The notes under the pieces were generated by a model, which saw only the letters and a program-made list of their open reading frames with translations, searched no databases and was not told the origin of the DNA. From JADKAC01 sp964492065 (lineage in GTDB: Bacteria > Bacteroidota > Bacteroidia > Chitinophagales > BACL12), in contig CAZBHH010000015.1 of the NCBI GenBank assembly GCA_964492065.1, positions 1 through 60,182 of the forward strand: DNA of 60,182 nucleotides, read 5' to 3'. Below, in pieces: positions 35,364-45,018 of this stretch; position 1 is the first letter of the stretch; each line of letters begins with the position of its first letter. Position numbers and translations under genes: made by a program.

Positions 35364-36224
35364 TTAATCGCTTTGGTTTTTCACAGGCAGTGTCCATTGC
35401 CAGTAGAGGTACGGAAAAATGGGCGCAGGTATTTTCATGGTTTCGCCGGCGTCGGGCAAACGGATGTATAGCCCCACCAGCTCGGCCCGCAGCGTTCGCA
35501 ATATCCCGAACCTGTTTTTGTAAAACGGCGCCACTCGAAATCCGTACGACACCTGGTATTTTCTCGGAATATTATCTAAGTAAACAAAGGTAGTGCCGTA
35601 GCCGGCAGTCAGATGCGCCGACATCCATGGTCTGAAACGCCAGTCAAAATTCAAAGAGACATCCGGATTGACGGTTTGTTTAAAAAATCTACCTGTGTAG
35701 TTCAGGGTGTCCTTATTCTCAATTCGTAAGTTCTCGGTATAGGTGGCGCCGGCAGAAAAATGGATATACAGATGTTCCCGTACTTGCCAGCTCAGGTTGA
35801 AGCGATTAAACCAACTGTTGCCGCCCTGCCTTTCCACCCGCAAGTTATCTGCGTCGGCCTGATTCTGGGTAGTCCATAAATGTTGAAACATCGTTTCGAA
35901 GGCAATTCCCGGCACAGCGCCATTTTGTTGCCTCAGCTTAAATCTGAAATTTACACTCGGCACAGGCAGGTGGGGTGGCTGAAACAACCCGCCGATTAAG
36001 GGCAGCAAGTCAATCTCTGCGGTTATGTTATCGGTGATTCCCCACCATGCCCAACTGGGAAGTGGCAATGTAAACGGCGACTGGCAATATATAAACTCAT
36101 TCTTTTTTAAAGTAAACGCCGTAAACCCATCGGTGGGGTGCAGCATAATATCCGATTGCAATCCTTGTGCATAGGCCGGCGTTAGGGACAGAATTAACAG
36201 AAAGAAGAGCAACTGCTTTTTCAT
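35364..36224 (-). CDS. Outer-membrane beta-barrel protein of unknown function
   Basis: 286 residues from ATG 36224, which begins the signal peptide MKKQLLFFLLILSLTPAYAQ; the frame extends further to 36275 without conserved sequence. The mature part is a series of amphipathic strands with aromatic ends, such as NITAEIDLLPLIGGLF, NFRFKLRQQNGAVPGIAFE, LYIHFSAGATYTENLRI and DVSLNFDWRFRPWMSAHLTA, and a closing PYLYWQWTLPV. I do not recognise a named family. A barrel of about 14 strands in the outer membrane is the likely fold. Confidence 0.7.
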   Translation of the reverse strand: MKKQLLFFLLILSLTPAYAQGLQSDIMLHPTDGFTAFTLKKNEFIYCQSPFTLPLPSWAWWGITDNITAEIDLLPLIGGLFQPPHLPVPSVNFRFKLRQQNGAVPGIAFETMFQHLWTTQNQADADNLRVERQGGNSWFNRFNLSWQVREHLYIHFSAGATYTENLRIENKDTLNYTGRFFKQTVNPDVSLNFDWRFRPWMSAHLTAGYGTTFVYLDNIPRKYQVSYGFRVAPFYKNRFGILRTLRAELVGLYIRLPDAGETMKIPAPIFPYLYWQWTLPVKNQSD

Positions 36225-36360
36225 AGTGGATATCGCTATATTTTTCCCGTTACGAAAATAGCATTTTACCGCCATTGTAAAACTCTGTTATAAGAATGGC
36301 CGAGTGCAGATTTACGATTTATCGTTTTACACACGTCGGGAAGCGCTTCGATTTACTTTC

Positions 36361-37212
36361 TCAGGTGTCCGCTGCTTTTTTTATGGCCAGGGTAATAATG
36401 GATGCCGCGACAAACGGCAGTGTGAGTTGCACCAGGTCGTAACGTGCCATTACCATGCTGATCGCCAGGCTTATTGCTGCGGAGGTCAGCACCCAGAACC
36501 CGTCTTTAAGCGTTGTGCCTGCAAAGGCGATGGCACAAAGTACGGCGTTATAGCTGAACAGGCCTTCGCTGACGGCTTCCGGGGAAGCTGACAAGCACAA
36601 TGCCGCAATGCCCGAAGCCAGGGCACCTGCCAAACCGTACAGCCCTGCGACAGGCGCATTGATAAAAACAGCAATGAAGAATAGCAACGATGCAATGATA
36701 TCGCTTTGAAATATTACCTGCCCATACCCCTTCAGCACAAAAAAGTACGCATTGGATTGAGTGGGTGCGACAGCGGCGTCTTTTAATAAATCGGGGATGA
36801 AGCGGTGTGCGAGAAATAAAAACACGTAAGTCACTGCGACAAAGGCCAGTGTAAAAACGGTTATGTTGCACCTGACGAAAAAATGATGGACAACCACCGT
36901 GAGTACGGCGGCGGCAATAACGAATATCCAGGTCAGGAGAACGGGTTTTAAAAACAAAGCGAGCGCAACACCTGCAAGAGCGGCATTAAATCCGTAGAGC
37001 CCTTTCCCGGTCTCTGGAGCGCCCGGCCGCATTATTGTTGCCGTTATCGTTGCGGTAAATGTCGCCAACAGGCTGGCCGCTCCCATAACCGGCGATACCC
37101 ATGTAATGCCGATCAGAAACATCAATCCCGTCAGTGCATTCTCCTGGAGCATGATTTGCCCATACCCCCTCAACACATGCATCCCAAACGAAAACATCCC
37201 GGTTTTTATCAT
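36361..37212 (-). CDS. Urea transporter (UT family)
   Basis: 283 residues from ATG 37212. A longer start at 37293 adds 27 polar residues. The internal duplication typical of UT channels is visible. Half one starts LRGYGQIMLQENALTGLMFL and has GLYGFNAALAGVALALFL. Half two starts LKGYGQVIFQSDIIASLLFF and has GLFSYNAVLCAIAFAGTTL. The channel passes urea through the inner membrane passively. No urease gene is in the window, so its link to nitrogen use is unknown. Confidence 0.93.
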   Translation of the reverse strand: MIKTGMFSFGMHVLRGYGQIMLQENALTGLMFLIGITWVSPVMGAASLLATFTATITATIMRPGAPETGKGLYGFNAALAGVALALFLKPVLLTWIFVIAAAVLTVVVHHFFVRCNITVFTLAFVAVTYVFLFLAHRFIPDLLKDAAVAPTQSNAYFFVLKGYGQVIFQSDIIASLLFFIAVFINAPVAGLYGLAGALASGIAALCLSASPEAVSEGLFSYNAVLCAIAFAGTTLKDGFWVLTSAAISLAISMVMARYDLVQLTLPFVAASIITLAIKKAADT

Positions 37213-37505
37213 CTCGTCTTTCTTTTGCCTGGTGAAATAAACGCATTCAAACTCAATTGCCTCCAGGGTGTCCGCTATTAAACAGCGATGCATTATCCGG
37301 GAGCCGAGGTAGCCTAATGCGTTGCACTGCGAAGTTAATCATACTTCCGTGTCGCCGGTAAGGAGGAGTCTGCGTTGAAGTGTTCACATGGTTGGAAATT
37401 ATCCGCGGGGAGCACTTAACCGGGCAGCGAGTGGATGTAATTATCCATAAAGGCAACAGGCAATTACCGGCTATGATAGTTAAGAAGTCGCCCGACCGGT
37501 AAAGA

Positions 37506-37534
37506 TTTGGGTACAGGAGATTCCTGTACCCAAA
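37506..37534 (-). terminator. Hairpin terminator after the SnoaL-like gene
   Basis: Near-perfect inverted repeat: TTTGGGTACAGGA (37506-37518) and TCCTGTACCCAAA (37522-37534) with a 3-base loop. Read on the minus strand it is followed by TCTTT. It is 40 bases beyond the stop of the gene at 37574. Confidence 0.7.
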
Positions 37535-37573
37535 ATATAAGTTCATTTATTGCGGCGACAGAAGCGCCGGCGT

Positions 37574-38524
37574 TTATTGTGCAAGCAATGCGGCACTGTA
37601 ATACGATATAGCCCCGGTAATTTTTCCATTGGCATCAAAATCATTGCTCAGATGCATATAGATAGTAATTTCCTTGCCGTCGGATTTTCTTTTTAAATGA
37701 TATTTCCACCAGGATAATACCACACGGCCTTCGCTGCGCTCGTATTCCAGGTAATCGGGATATCCTATCATCTCAATACTTGTGATTTCAAACTTGTCTA
37801 AAAATTCTTTTTGCCAGATGGCTTTTATTTCAGACTTCGTTTTTGCTGGGGTATCGGTATCGAAATTGATATCAAAAAACCTTGCATCATCGCTGTAATA
37901 ACTTAAACACTTGTCTAAATCGCCTTTTTCAAAGGCATATACCGACTTGCGCACCGTGTTGATGTTCTCGTGATGGTCGTAAATAGCGCCGTTGGTTCTG
38001 TTCACATAGCTCTCCGCAATTTCATCGAGCACTCTTGTATTGCCGTAGTTGATAATAGTCTTGATTTTATTATCTGCTGTGATTACATACAGCCGGTGAG
38101 CGGCGGCATCTATCTTGACGCCCGTTTTCTTGTGAACTCCCTGAATCAAATCCCATGTCTGCACCCATACGTCTTTTTCTTTGTTATCTTTTTTGTATTC
38201 GATTGCGTCGGGATATGCGCCCGGAAACGGGGTGACATTAAAATAATCCAGTTCATTAAAAAAGCGGATTTGATTTTTGAGAAAGGCGTTTCTGTCGTAC
38301 CCCTTGTCATCCGGAATATTGGAAGTGCCGTTATAGAATTTGAAATCAGCGGTGAGGTAGCTGCTCATTTTAGATGTGTCGCCGGCAATGAAAGCGCCGG
38401 TGAAATCATTGACAATGGCGATAGCGGGATGACCGATATACACGACGCCGTTTTCTTCCTTTTGGGCAAACAGGGCGGTGATACTCAGAAAGGTAATTGC
38501 GATGTAAGTGGTTGTTCGTTTCAT
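37574..38524 (-). CDS. Exported protein with two SnoaL/NTF2-like domains
   Basis: 316 residues with a signal peptide (1-20, ending LFA). Two NTF2-like cone domains are seen. The first (about 35-165) contains NDFTGAFIAGDTSKMSSYLT and ADFKFYNGTSN. The second (about 185-316) contains NTVRKSVYAFEKGDLDKCLS, YYSDDARFFDINFDTDTPAK and SEGRVVLSWWKYHLKRKSDG. This fold is used for small-molecule binding or catalysis in many contexts. Nothing here names a substrate. It is transcribed alone and ends at the hairpin 37506-37534. Confidence 0.8.
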   Translation of the reverse strand: MKRTTTYIAITFLSITALFAQKEENGVVYIGHPAIAIVNDFTGAFIAGDTSKMSSYLTADFKFYNGTSNIPDDKGYDRNAFLKNQIRFFNELDYFNVTPFPGAYPDAIEYKKDNKEKDVWVQTWDLIQGVHKKTGVKIDAAAHRLYVITADNKIKTIINYGNTRVLDEIAESYVNRTNGAIYDHHENINTVRKSVYAFEKGDLDKCLSYYSDDARFFDINFDTDTPAKTKSEIKAIWQKEFLDKFEITSIEMIGYPDYLEYERSEGRVVLSWWKYHLKRKSDGKEITIYMHLSNDFDANGKITGAISYYSAALLAQ

Positions 38525-38815
38525 TGTTTGAGATTTAATTGTTAATTGATTTGTTTTTGCCTGATTAAATAAGTATTTGAAAACGTATTGACCGTTACAC
38601 GGGAGAGTTTGTTACCATACGATAACCGTTCATTGGTGTCCGCCGCAACTGAGCCGCCATCATTTTTGTATATCATCGTATCCCGGGTCTTTGAGTTTTC
38701 CGGTTTAGGAGTGAAATAATAATATGCCACTTCAAAACTAAATAAGTAAGTAAGTATGGTTTTGTACAGATGCGACATTTTTCAGGCTTTCAATCGGCCT
38801 GTATGGCACCCCCCC

Positions 38816-39637
38816 TTAGCGGCTTAACAGGTAGTTGATCAACTGCATTTCCATTTTGATAATGCGGTTGGGGGAAACCCGGAGATATTCCTTTACATAA
38901 CGTGATACATGCGATTGGTCATAATATCCGGCTTTTAGTGATAGTTGCGTCCATGTAAATTCCGGTTGAGATCGGATGAGAGCCAACAGGCATTTGAAAC
39001 GGTATATCTGACAGTAAACCTTGGGTGAAATACCGATGAATTTATGAAACAATCGCTCCAGAGTTTTTCTGTGGATAAACGTAATTTTCTCAAGCTCTCT
39101 GATATTTATATCTCCTTTTCTGTCGTGGATAAACTCAAGAATATTGCGAAGCCTGTCGGATACTATATTTTGGATTGGCAGTTGCTCCGAAAAGAAATTG
39201 TCCAATACCCCTGTCTGGTGCGCATCCTCCTGGCAGGCTTTTAATGTGCTCATCAGTTGTTCGTACCGGCGCTCGCCCAGAATGGCGCTCAATGGTGCGG
39301 AGGTGTTGGTCAATGCTGACATATCGGTGCCAAACAGCAGGTGCATACCCATAGGGTGAAAAAACACCAGCAATACCCGGACCTCGCCGATATTCTGACC
39401 GTAAACAGGCCGGGTTATCTGGCCGGTGGCAACTGCCATATCCGTAAAGTGATCCGTATCGCCAATCTTTGCTACGATTTTATTATGTGCATTCATTGTA
39501 TGAATAATGAATCCGCTTAATCCGATGGGAGGTGAAAAGTACGCTTCTGTAGTTCCTTCGGGCACGGTAAGGATGCCGTAGCTGAGTATATAGCTCCGCA
39601 AATGCGCTGCGGGCAAATAATTAATGGGTTCTCTCAT
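38816..39637 (-). CDS. AraC-family transcriptional regulator
   Basis: 273 residues from ATG 39637; an upstream ATG at 39670 adds 11 residues. The N-terminal half is a cupin-like sensing domain of the DUF6597 type (YILSYGILTVPEGTTEAYFS, VLLVFFHPMGMHLLFGTDMS). The C-terminal double helix-turn-helix (about 185-270) is seen in INIRELEKITFIHRKTLERL, FHKFIGISPKVYCQIYRFKC and WTQLSLKAGYYDQSHVSRYV. The ligand and targets are unknown. A perfect -7 box (TAAATTTG) lies at 39692-39685. Confidence 0.92.
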   Translation of the reverse strand: MREPINYLPAAHLRSYILSYGILTVPEGTTEAYFSPPIGLSGFIIHTMNAHNKIVAKIGDTDHFTDMAVATGQITRPVYGQNIGEVRVLLVFFHPMGMHLLFGTDMSALTNTSAPLSAILGERRYEQLMSTLKACQEDAHQTGVLDNFFSEQLPIQNIVSDRLRNILEFIHDRKGDINIRELEKITFIHRKTLERLFHKFIGISPKVYCQIYRFKCLLALIRSQPEFTWTQLSLKAGYYDQSHVSRYVKEYLRVSPNRIIKMEMQLINYLLSR

Positions 39638-39684
39638 TTTAGGTTGCCTGTTTCGATTTACCGACCCCACATGCCTTCAGAACT

Positions 39685-39692
39685 CAAATTTA
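39685..39692 (-). promoter_or_regulatory. Candidate -7 box for the AraC-family gene
   Basis: Minus strand TAAATTTG is an exact TAnnTTTG, 48 bases before the ATG at 39637. No clear -33 box at 19 bases. Confidence 0.4.
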
Positions 39693-40262
39693 ACAGTATT
39701 GGTGGAAATTTATGGACGGTTGTATAAAGCAGGGTACTTTATTTCCGGTGTGTGAATAAAAATGGAAACCGTCGCCATGCTTGCGGGCGGGGCGCTGCGA
39801 TCTGCGTACCGCAATTGGCCGGTGTGGATTGGCTTATGGGGTGTCTTCGACTTTACCCCTTAATACGGCAAAGGGTTGCGCATTATAAATAGTATAAATC
39901 ATCGGCCCGTTTTCGCTGTATTCCGCCTGTAAATATTATCGAAGACAAGAGTGAAATAACTACCTGTTTGCCGGGCGCATTTTATTGCATCCGCAGAGTG
40001 CAATGAAAAGTTTTATCCCCAATAACTGACTCATCCGCGAGGTTGTTTTATATAATGCTTTTCAACCATATCCGTTGGAAAATAATGGGTTGCCCTTTGA
40101 ATCAATATTTATTAATTACAGACTGCTTTGCTATTTAAATTTAAAATCCCAATGCATCAAATACATTTTAATTTTTTAACCGGTATTACAGATATTTTTT
40201 ACCGGACGCATTTTGGCCCCGGTTAATATCCGGAAGTCAGTGAAAAACTTTGCCTGAAAAAC
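39693..40262. other. Intergenic region, no gene seen
   Basis: About 570 bases between two minus-strand genes. No open frame of note, no RNA gene and no hairpin with a T tract was recognised. Confidence 0.4.
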
Positions 40263-40502
40263 TTACTGCCTGACAACCTGTTGCACGGAAGCGCTGCCGT
40301 TGGCATTTACACGTACCACATACACACCCGGGGCATAAGCCGATAAATCCAGCGTGGTTTGGCTTGCATTTAAACCGGATTGATACATAACCCGGCTGCC
40401 GAACAGGTCATACACTTCGACAGTATATGTGCTATTGAAGCCGGTGTGCAGTGTAAATATACCGTCGGAGGGATTGGGTGCAACCGTAAATACCGCCTTA
40501 TC
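40261..40502. repeat. 242-bp direct repeat, copy 1 (sorting-domain module)
   Basis: Aligns without gaps to 42126-42367 with six mismatches. It covers the stop codon and the T9SS sorting domain of the ELWxxDGT gene. Five of the six differences are silent and one changes Val to Ala. Confidence 0.95.
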
Positions 40503-41867
40503 TAAAGGCTGAGAGGTTATACCTGAAGTCGGATCAGTAAAGCGGTATAATTCATAACCTATTCCCGAATTATAATATGCAGCATAATATAGCGAGCCGT
40601 CGTAAACTGCCAAATCATATATATTGAAATCCATAGGCTCATAAATATCAGGCGTAATTATTTGAGTGCCGGCCTCAGTGCCGTCTGTTACCCATAGATT
40701 TTGTCCATTGGAGCCATCATTTGCTGAAAAATACAGATTGCCCTTGTATTCGATATAATTAAAAATATTGGAATCGCCTGACGGGTTAATATCTTTTACC
40801 ATCATCGTGCCTGCTGTAGTGCCGTCGGTCACCCAAAGTTCTCTATCATTCATACCGTCATCGGCGGTGAAATACAGTTTGTCATTGAACACAGTAAATT
40901 CCAGAGGCGCTGAATGGCCCGCAGGATTAATATCCTTCACCATCATAGTACCCGCAGTAGTGCCGTCGGTCACCCATAGTTCATAACCATTCATACCGTC
41001 AGCGGCGTTGAAATACAGTTTGCCGTCGTAAACCGTAAAATAAACAGGGTTGGCAAATCCTGACGGATTAATATCCTTCACCATCATAGTACCTACAGTA
41101 GTGCCGTCGGTCACCCAAAGTTCTACACCATTCATACCGTCATCGGCGCTGAAAAACAGTTTGCCGTCGTAAACCGTAATAAAAGCGGGCCAGGCGCCTC
41201 CTGACGGATTAATATCCTTCACCATCATAGTACCTGCGGTAGTGCCGTCGGTCACCCATAGTTCGTAACCATTCATGCCGTCATTGGCTTCGAAATACAG
41301 TTTGCCGTCGTAAACCGTAATAAAAGAGGGCCAGGCGCCTCCTGACGGATTAATATCCTTCACCATCATAGTACCTGCGGTAGTGCCGTCGGTCACCCAT
41401 AGTTCGTAACCATTCATGCCGTCATTGGCTTCGAAATACAGTTTGCCGTCGTAAANNNNNNNNNNNNNNNNNNNNNNNNNNNNNNNNNNNNNNNNNNNNN
41501 NNNNNNNNNNNNNNNNNNNNNNNNNNNNNNNNNNNNNNNNNNNNNNNNNNNNNNNACCATTCATGCCGTCATTGGCTTCGAAATACAGTTTGCCGTCGTA
41601 AACCGTAAAAGAGGAGGGCCAGCCGTCTCCTGACGGATTAATATCCTTCACCATCATAGTACCTGCAGCAGTGCCGTCGGTCACCCATAGTTCATAACCA
41701 TTCATGCCGTCATTGGCGTTGAAATACAGTTTGCCGTCGTAAACCGTAAAACCGTCGGGCCAGCTGTCTCCTGACGGATTAATATCTTTTACTAATTCAG
41801 GAGTTTGAGCTTTTGCGCTGATTAATGTACAGGCTATGCTAAGAAAAGTAATTATTTTTAAATGCAT
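40263..41867 (-). CDS. ELWxxDGT-repeat secreted protein with T9SS sorting domain (interrupted by assembly gap)
   Basis: 534 residues as drawn, including 34 unknown ones from 100 N at 41456-41555. After a signal peptide (1-20) come about eight visible repeats of 47 residues with the pattern VKDINPSG-x6-FTVYDGKLYF-x2-NDGMNG-x-ELWVTDGTTAGTMM, then a degenerate repeat and a T9SS sorting domain (FTVAPNPSDGIFTLHTGF to the end). The repeats nearest the gap are almost identical, which is why the assembly broke there. ELWxxDGT proteins are extracellular, probably beta-propeller-like. Their ligand is unknown. The last 242 bases match the neighbouring paralogue at 97.5%. Confidence 0.9.
   Translation of the reverse strand: MHLKIITFLSIACTLISAKAQTPELVKDINPSGDSWPDGFTVYDGKLYFNANDGMNGYELWVTDGTAAGTMMVKDINPSGDGWPSSFTVYDGKLYFEANDGMNGXXXXXXXXXXXXXXXXXXXXXXXXXXXXXXXXXXYDGKLYFEANDGMNGYELWVTDGTTAGTMMVKDINPSGGAWPSFITVYDGKLYFEANDGMNGYELWVTDGTTAGTMMVKDINPSGGAWPAFITVYDGKLFFSADDGMNGVELWVTDGTTVGTMMVKDINPSGFANPVYFTVYDGKLYFNAADGMNGYELWVTDGTTAGTMMVKDINPAGHSAPLEFTVFNDKLYFTADDGMNDRELWVTDGTTAGTMMVKDINPSGDSNIFNYIEYKGNLYFSANDGSNGQNLWVTDGTEAGTQIITPDIYEPMDFNIYDLAVYDGSLYYAAYYNSGIGYELYRFTDPTSGITSQPLDKAVFTVAPNPSDGIFTLHTGFNSTYTVEVYDLFGSRVMYQSGLNASQTTLDLSAYAPGVYVVRVNANGSASVQQVVRQ
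41456..41555. other. Assembly gap of 100 N inside tandem repeats
   Basis: Exactly 100 N, the usual size for a gap of unknown length. Matching points of the 141-base coding repeat on both sides (41409 and 41556) are 147 bases apart instead of 141, so the drawn size is not a whole number of repeats. The true gap is probably 94 bases plus some multiple of 141. Confidence 0.95.
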
Positions 41868-42125
41868 AATGAATGAATGAATAATAAATTGAAAGACGCA
41901 TATAAAAATAGTACAAATAAAATATGCAGCATGAGGAGAATTGTCAACTACAGCGAAGTGACTGTTATTAAGTTGATTACAGATAAGGGTAAAAGTTAGT
42001 GACAGGATTCACCCTGTTTCTCAAAATCACATGTATGCGGGGCACAAATAATATGCGTGGCAAACATCATTGCCGGAAATAAGAAGCATTACTTCTCCGG
42101 ATAGCAATTAAAACTATCTTTCACG

Positions 42126-42367
42126 ACTTACTGCCTGACAACCTGTTGCACGGAAGCACTGCCGTTGGCATTTACACGTACCACATACACACCCGGGGCA
42201 TAGGCCGATAAATCCAGCGTGGTTTGGCTTGCATTTAAACCGGATTGATACATAACCCGGCTGCCGAACAGGTCATACACTTCGACAGTGTATGTGCTAT
42301 TGAAGCCGGTGTGCAGTGTAAAGATGCCGTCGGAGGGATTGGGTGCAACCGTAAATGCCGCCTTATC
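42126..42367. repeat. 242-bp direct repeat, copy 2 (sorting-domain module)
   Basis: Partner of 40261-40502, at the 3' end of the second ELWxxDGT gene. The bodies of the two genes are far more divergent than this module. Confidence 0.95.
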
Positions 42368-43735
42368 AGCCGATGTTGTGGCGATATCGGTAGCTCCGAC
42401 AGGAATAGTTCGTATTCTGTAGAGTTCTTGTCCGGTTAAAGAGTTGTATATCGCATTGAAATACAATGAGCCGTTGAACTCTGTTAAAGCGTCAATATTG
42501 GATGATCCCGGGTCAAAAATTGCGGGGGAAATCATAATTGTCCCGGCGTCCGTACCGTCTGATTCCCAAAGTTGAATTCCATTTGTGCCGTCATTAGCAG
42601 TAAAATACAATCTGCCATTGTATTCTTTTAAATTATCCGGATTGGAACCGATTGCGGGGTTCAGATCTTTCACCATAGCTGTACCTGCTGTGGTACCATC
42701 GGTTACCCACAACTCGAAACCATGTGTGCCGTCATCTGCACTAAAATACAGTTTGTCATTAAAAACAACCGGGCTGTGGGGGAATGAATTGTCGGTAGGA
42801 TGAATATCCATTACCATCATGGTTCCCGCTTCCGAGCCGTCGGTTACCCATAATTCGGTGGTATGCGTGTCGTCGTATGCAGTGAAGTACAATTTGCCGT
42901 CGAAAACAATCATATCTGTAATGAAGGCATCGCCCACCGGATTAATATCCTTCACCATCATAGTGCCTGCAGTAGTGCCGTCGGTCACCCAAAGTTCATT
43001 GCCGTGGGTGCCATCGTCGGCGCCGAAAAATAATTTGTCGTCGTAAACGATCAGGTTATAGACGGAACCCCATCCGGCGGCGTTGATATCTTTCACCATC
43101 ATTGTGCCGGCTTCTGTGCCGTCAGTTACCCAGAGTTCTATTCCGTGCGTACCGTCGTTTGCGGAGAAATACAGTTTGCCGTCGTAAACCGTAAATTCAT
43201 CGGGATAGGAACTGCCTGACGGGTTGATATCTTTCACTAATGCAGTACCAGCCTCGGTGCCGTCAGTTACATATAATTCACCGCCATAAGTTCCTTCAGC
43301 GATAAAGAATAACTTGTCATCGTAAATAGTCATATAAAACGGATACGAGTCGCCTGATGGGTTGATATCTTTCACCAATGTGGTACCCGCTTCTGTGCCG
43401 TCGGTCACCCAAAGTTCCTTGCCATGAATGCTGTCATAGGCATTGAAATACAGTTTGTCATTGAACACAGTAAATCCTATAGGCGCTGAATGGCCCGCAG
43501 GATTAATATCTTTAATCATCACAGTGCCGGCTTCTGTGCTGTCAGTAACCCAGAGTTCAAAACCATTCGTGTCGTCTAAGGCGCTAAAATACAGTTTGTC
43601 GCCATAAGCCGTGAAGAAAAATGGGAAAGCATTCCCGGCGGTATTGATATCTTTTACCAATAGAGGTGTTTGAGAGGTCGCTATCCATGCAGCGCTCATC
43701 AAAAACAGGCAAATAATAATTTTATTCGTCTTCAT
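42128..43735 (-). CDS. ELWxxDGT-repeat secreted protein with T9SS sorting domain (second paralogue)
   Basis: 535 residues. A signal peptide (1-21) is followed by eight full repeats of 46-48 residues (for example KDINPSG...FTVYDGKLYFSANDGT, then HGIELWVTDGTEAGTMM) and one degenerate repeat, and the same T9SS sorting domain as the neighbour (FTVAPNPSDGIFTLHTGF to VVRQ). Repeats here differ clearly from each other, unlike the near-identical ones at 41150-41700, so this copy looks older. It lies 260 bases upstream of its paralogue on the same strand. The spacer has no terminator, so co-transcription is possible. Confidence 0.93.
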   Translation of the reverse strand: MKTNKIIICLFLMSAAWIATSQTPLLVKDINTAGNAFPFFFTAYGDKLYFSALDDTNGFELWVTDSTEAGTVMIKDINPAGHSAPIGFTVFNDKLYFNAYDSIHGKELWVTDGTEAGTTLVKDINPSGDSYPFYMTIYDDKLFFIAEGTYGGELYVTDGTEAGTALVKDINPSGSSYPDEFTVYDGKLYFSANDGTHGIELWVTDGTEAGTMMVKDINAAGWGSVYNLIVYDDKLFFGADDGTHGNELWVTDGTTAGTMMVKDINPVGDAFITDMIVFDGKLYFTAYDDTHTTELWVTDGSEAGTMMVMDIHPTDNSFPHSPVVFNDKLYFSADDGTHGFELWVTDGTTAGTAMVKDLNPAIGSNPDNLKEYNGRLYFTANDGTNGIQLWESDGTDAGTIMISPAIFDPGSSNIDALTEFNGSLYFNAIYNSLTGQELYRIRTIPVGATDIATTSADKAAFTVAPNPSDGIFTLHTGFNSTYTVEVYDLFGSRVMYQSGLNASQTTLDLSAYAPGVYVVRVNANGSASVQQVVRQ

Positions 43736-44523
43736 GATTTCGGATTTTAGAGTTAATAAAAATCAGAACATTGCGAATATAATAAAAATGGACGGGTAAT
43801 CCGATTTTTTGAATCACAGTTGTTTCACAATGTGTTTCTGTCCCCGGATTTTGAGGAGTTATTACCGAAAAATGTTCCGGATTTAATTCCTGGAATAATT
43901 CCGGTACGGATTCGAAGCTAACGTGCTGCAATTTTCCTTTTGCGGTTTAAATCGGAGTAAGCACATGCCAGCTCCCCGTTATTGCCTGTTCTGAAAAAGA
44001 CTAATACAACGCTATGCATTAATAGCCCGCGGGTTGTGTAAAATCGCAACCAGCGGGGTGTCAATGGGTGGTCGTTATTATCTTGTATAACTCACCAATG
44101 GGAAAATCTGCGCATACGGATGCGCAATCGGGATCGGATTGCCCCAATGCGGTTGGAAGGCAAAACAGGTGTGCATCGGCCGGCTCATCCATTTATTTGC
44201 GGAAGGGAGAGTGGCCCCTTATCCCGGGTACTTGATGAGTAGGCAATGCGCAGGATTTGAATAGACAACACAGTTGTTGTTCAGCGGCAATAAATACCCG
44301 GTAGAATACGTACAAAAACTTGTTGCATAACAATGATAATATTGTATGCATTACCATATTTGGAAAACATTTTTATCTAACTTAGCCGCTTCAATTTGTT
44401 AAAATTCCGCATAAGGGAAGGTGCATCGGGCTATCAAAGTCAGGTTACCGGAGCAAGTGGCTGATTTTGAAATGCGAAGTGCATTTGCCGGGGGATTTTG
44501 TACAATACTTATAATTGTATTCG
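43736..44523. other. Intergenic region upstream of the complex I operon
   Basis: About 790 bases. A 69-codon minus-strand frame (43722-43931) is open but overlaps the previous gene's start and has no recognisable features. Near the operon there is TTTG at 44359-44362 and TAACTTAG at 44378-44385, but they are 15 bases apart, not 19, so the nuo promoter remains uncertain. Confidence 0.4.
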
Positions 44524-45018
44524 ATGCCGGAAGCAGAATCTATTTCAAATTTATGGACGTTGCTTGTTTACGCCGGCGGAGTGGTGTCGCTGGTAGCGAT
44601 TATGCTCATCGCCTCTTATTTCCTGGGCGAAAGACATAAGGAAACAGTAACGGATACTGTCTTTGAATCGGGGATTAAGGTTACCGGCAGCGCACATTTC
44701 AGGTTCCCCATTCACTTCTACATCCTCGCCATGTTTTTCGTCATTTTCGATTTGGAAGTTGTTTTTATTGTCGCCTGGGCAATCCACGCAAAGGCATTGG
44801 GGTGGGCAGGGTATATTGCCATAGCGATCTTTATCGGGTTGCTGGCCGTGGTTCTGTTTTACGAATGGCGCATAGGTGCGCTGGATTTCGGCCCTTCCGG
44901 CAAAAAGATTTTACAGCAATATCACCGTCGCTTTAAGAGCGGCAATGCGATTATATCTCCAACACAATCAGAAATTAAAAACAAGCAGTATGAAATGGTG
45001 GACGACAAGGGCAAATGA
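44524..45018 (+). CDS. nuoA: NADH-quinone oxidoreductase subunit A
   Basis: 164 residues from ATG 44524; a TTG at 44515 is in frame but unnecessary. Three membrane helices (about 13-37, 63-85, 91-115). The conserved loop FESGIKVTGSAHFRFPIHFYI and the segment FVIFDLEVVFIVAW carry the conserved acidic residues of helix 2. The C-terminal extension (about 120-164) is hydrophilic, longer than the E. coli protein. It is part of the membrane arm at the junction to the quinone site. It is the first gene of the operon, and its 3' end overlaps nuoB by 29 bases. Confidence 0.96.
   Translation: MPEAESISNLWTLLVYAGGVVSLVAIMLIASYFLGERHKETVTDTVFESGIKVTGSAHFRFPIHFYILAMFFVIFDLEVVFIVAWAIHAKALGWAGYIAIAIFIGLLAVVLFYEWRIGALDFGPSGKKILQQYHRRFKSGNAIISPTQSEIKNKQYEMVDDKGK

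Noticed and set aside
38542..38778. 78-codon minus-strand open frame upstream of the SnoaL-like gene
   Set aside because: No recognisable domain or consistent secondary structure. It lies in the expected promoter region of the next gene.
43722..43931. 69-codon minus-strand open frame overlapping the start of the second ELWxxDGT gene
   Set aside because: It overlaps a well supported signal-peptide start and has no protein-like features.
44359..44385. TTTG and TAACTTAG upstream of nuoA as the operon promoter
   Set aside because: The spacing is 15 bases, not 19, and the -7 box has a mismatch. I could not choose it over other AT-rich sites.
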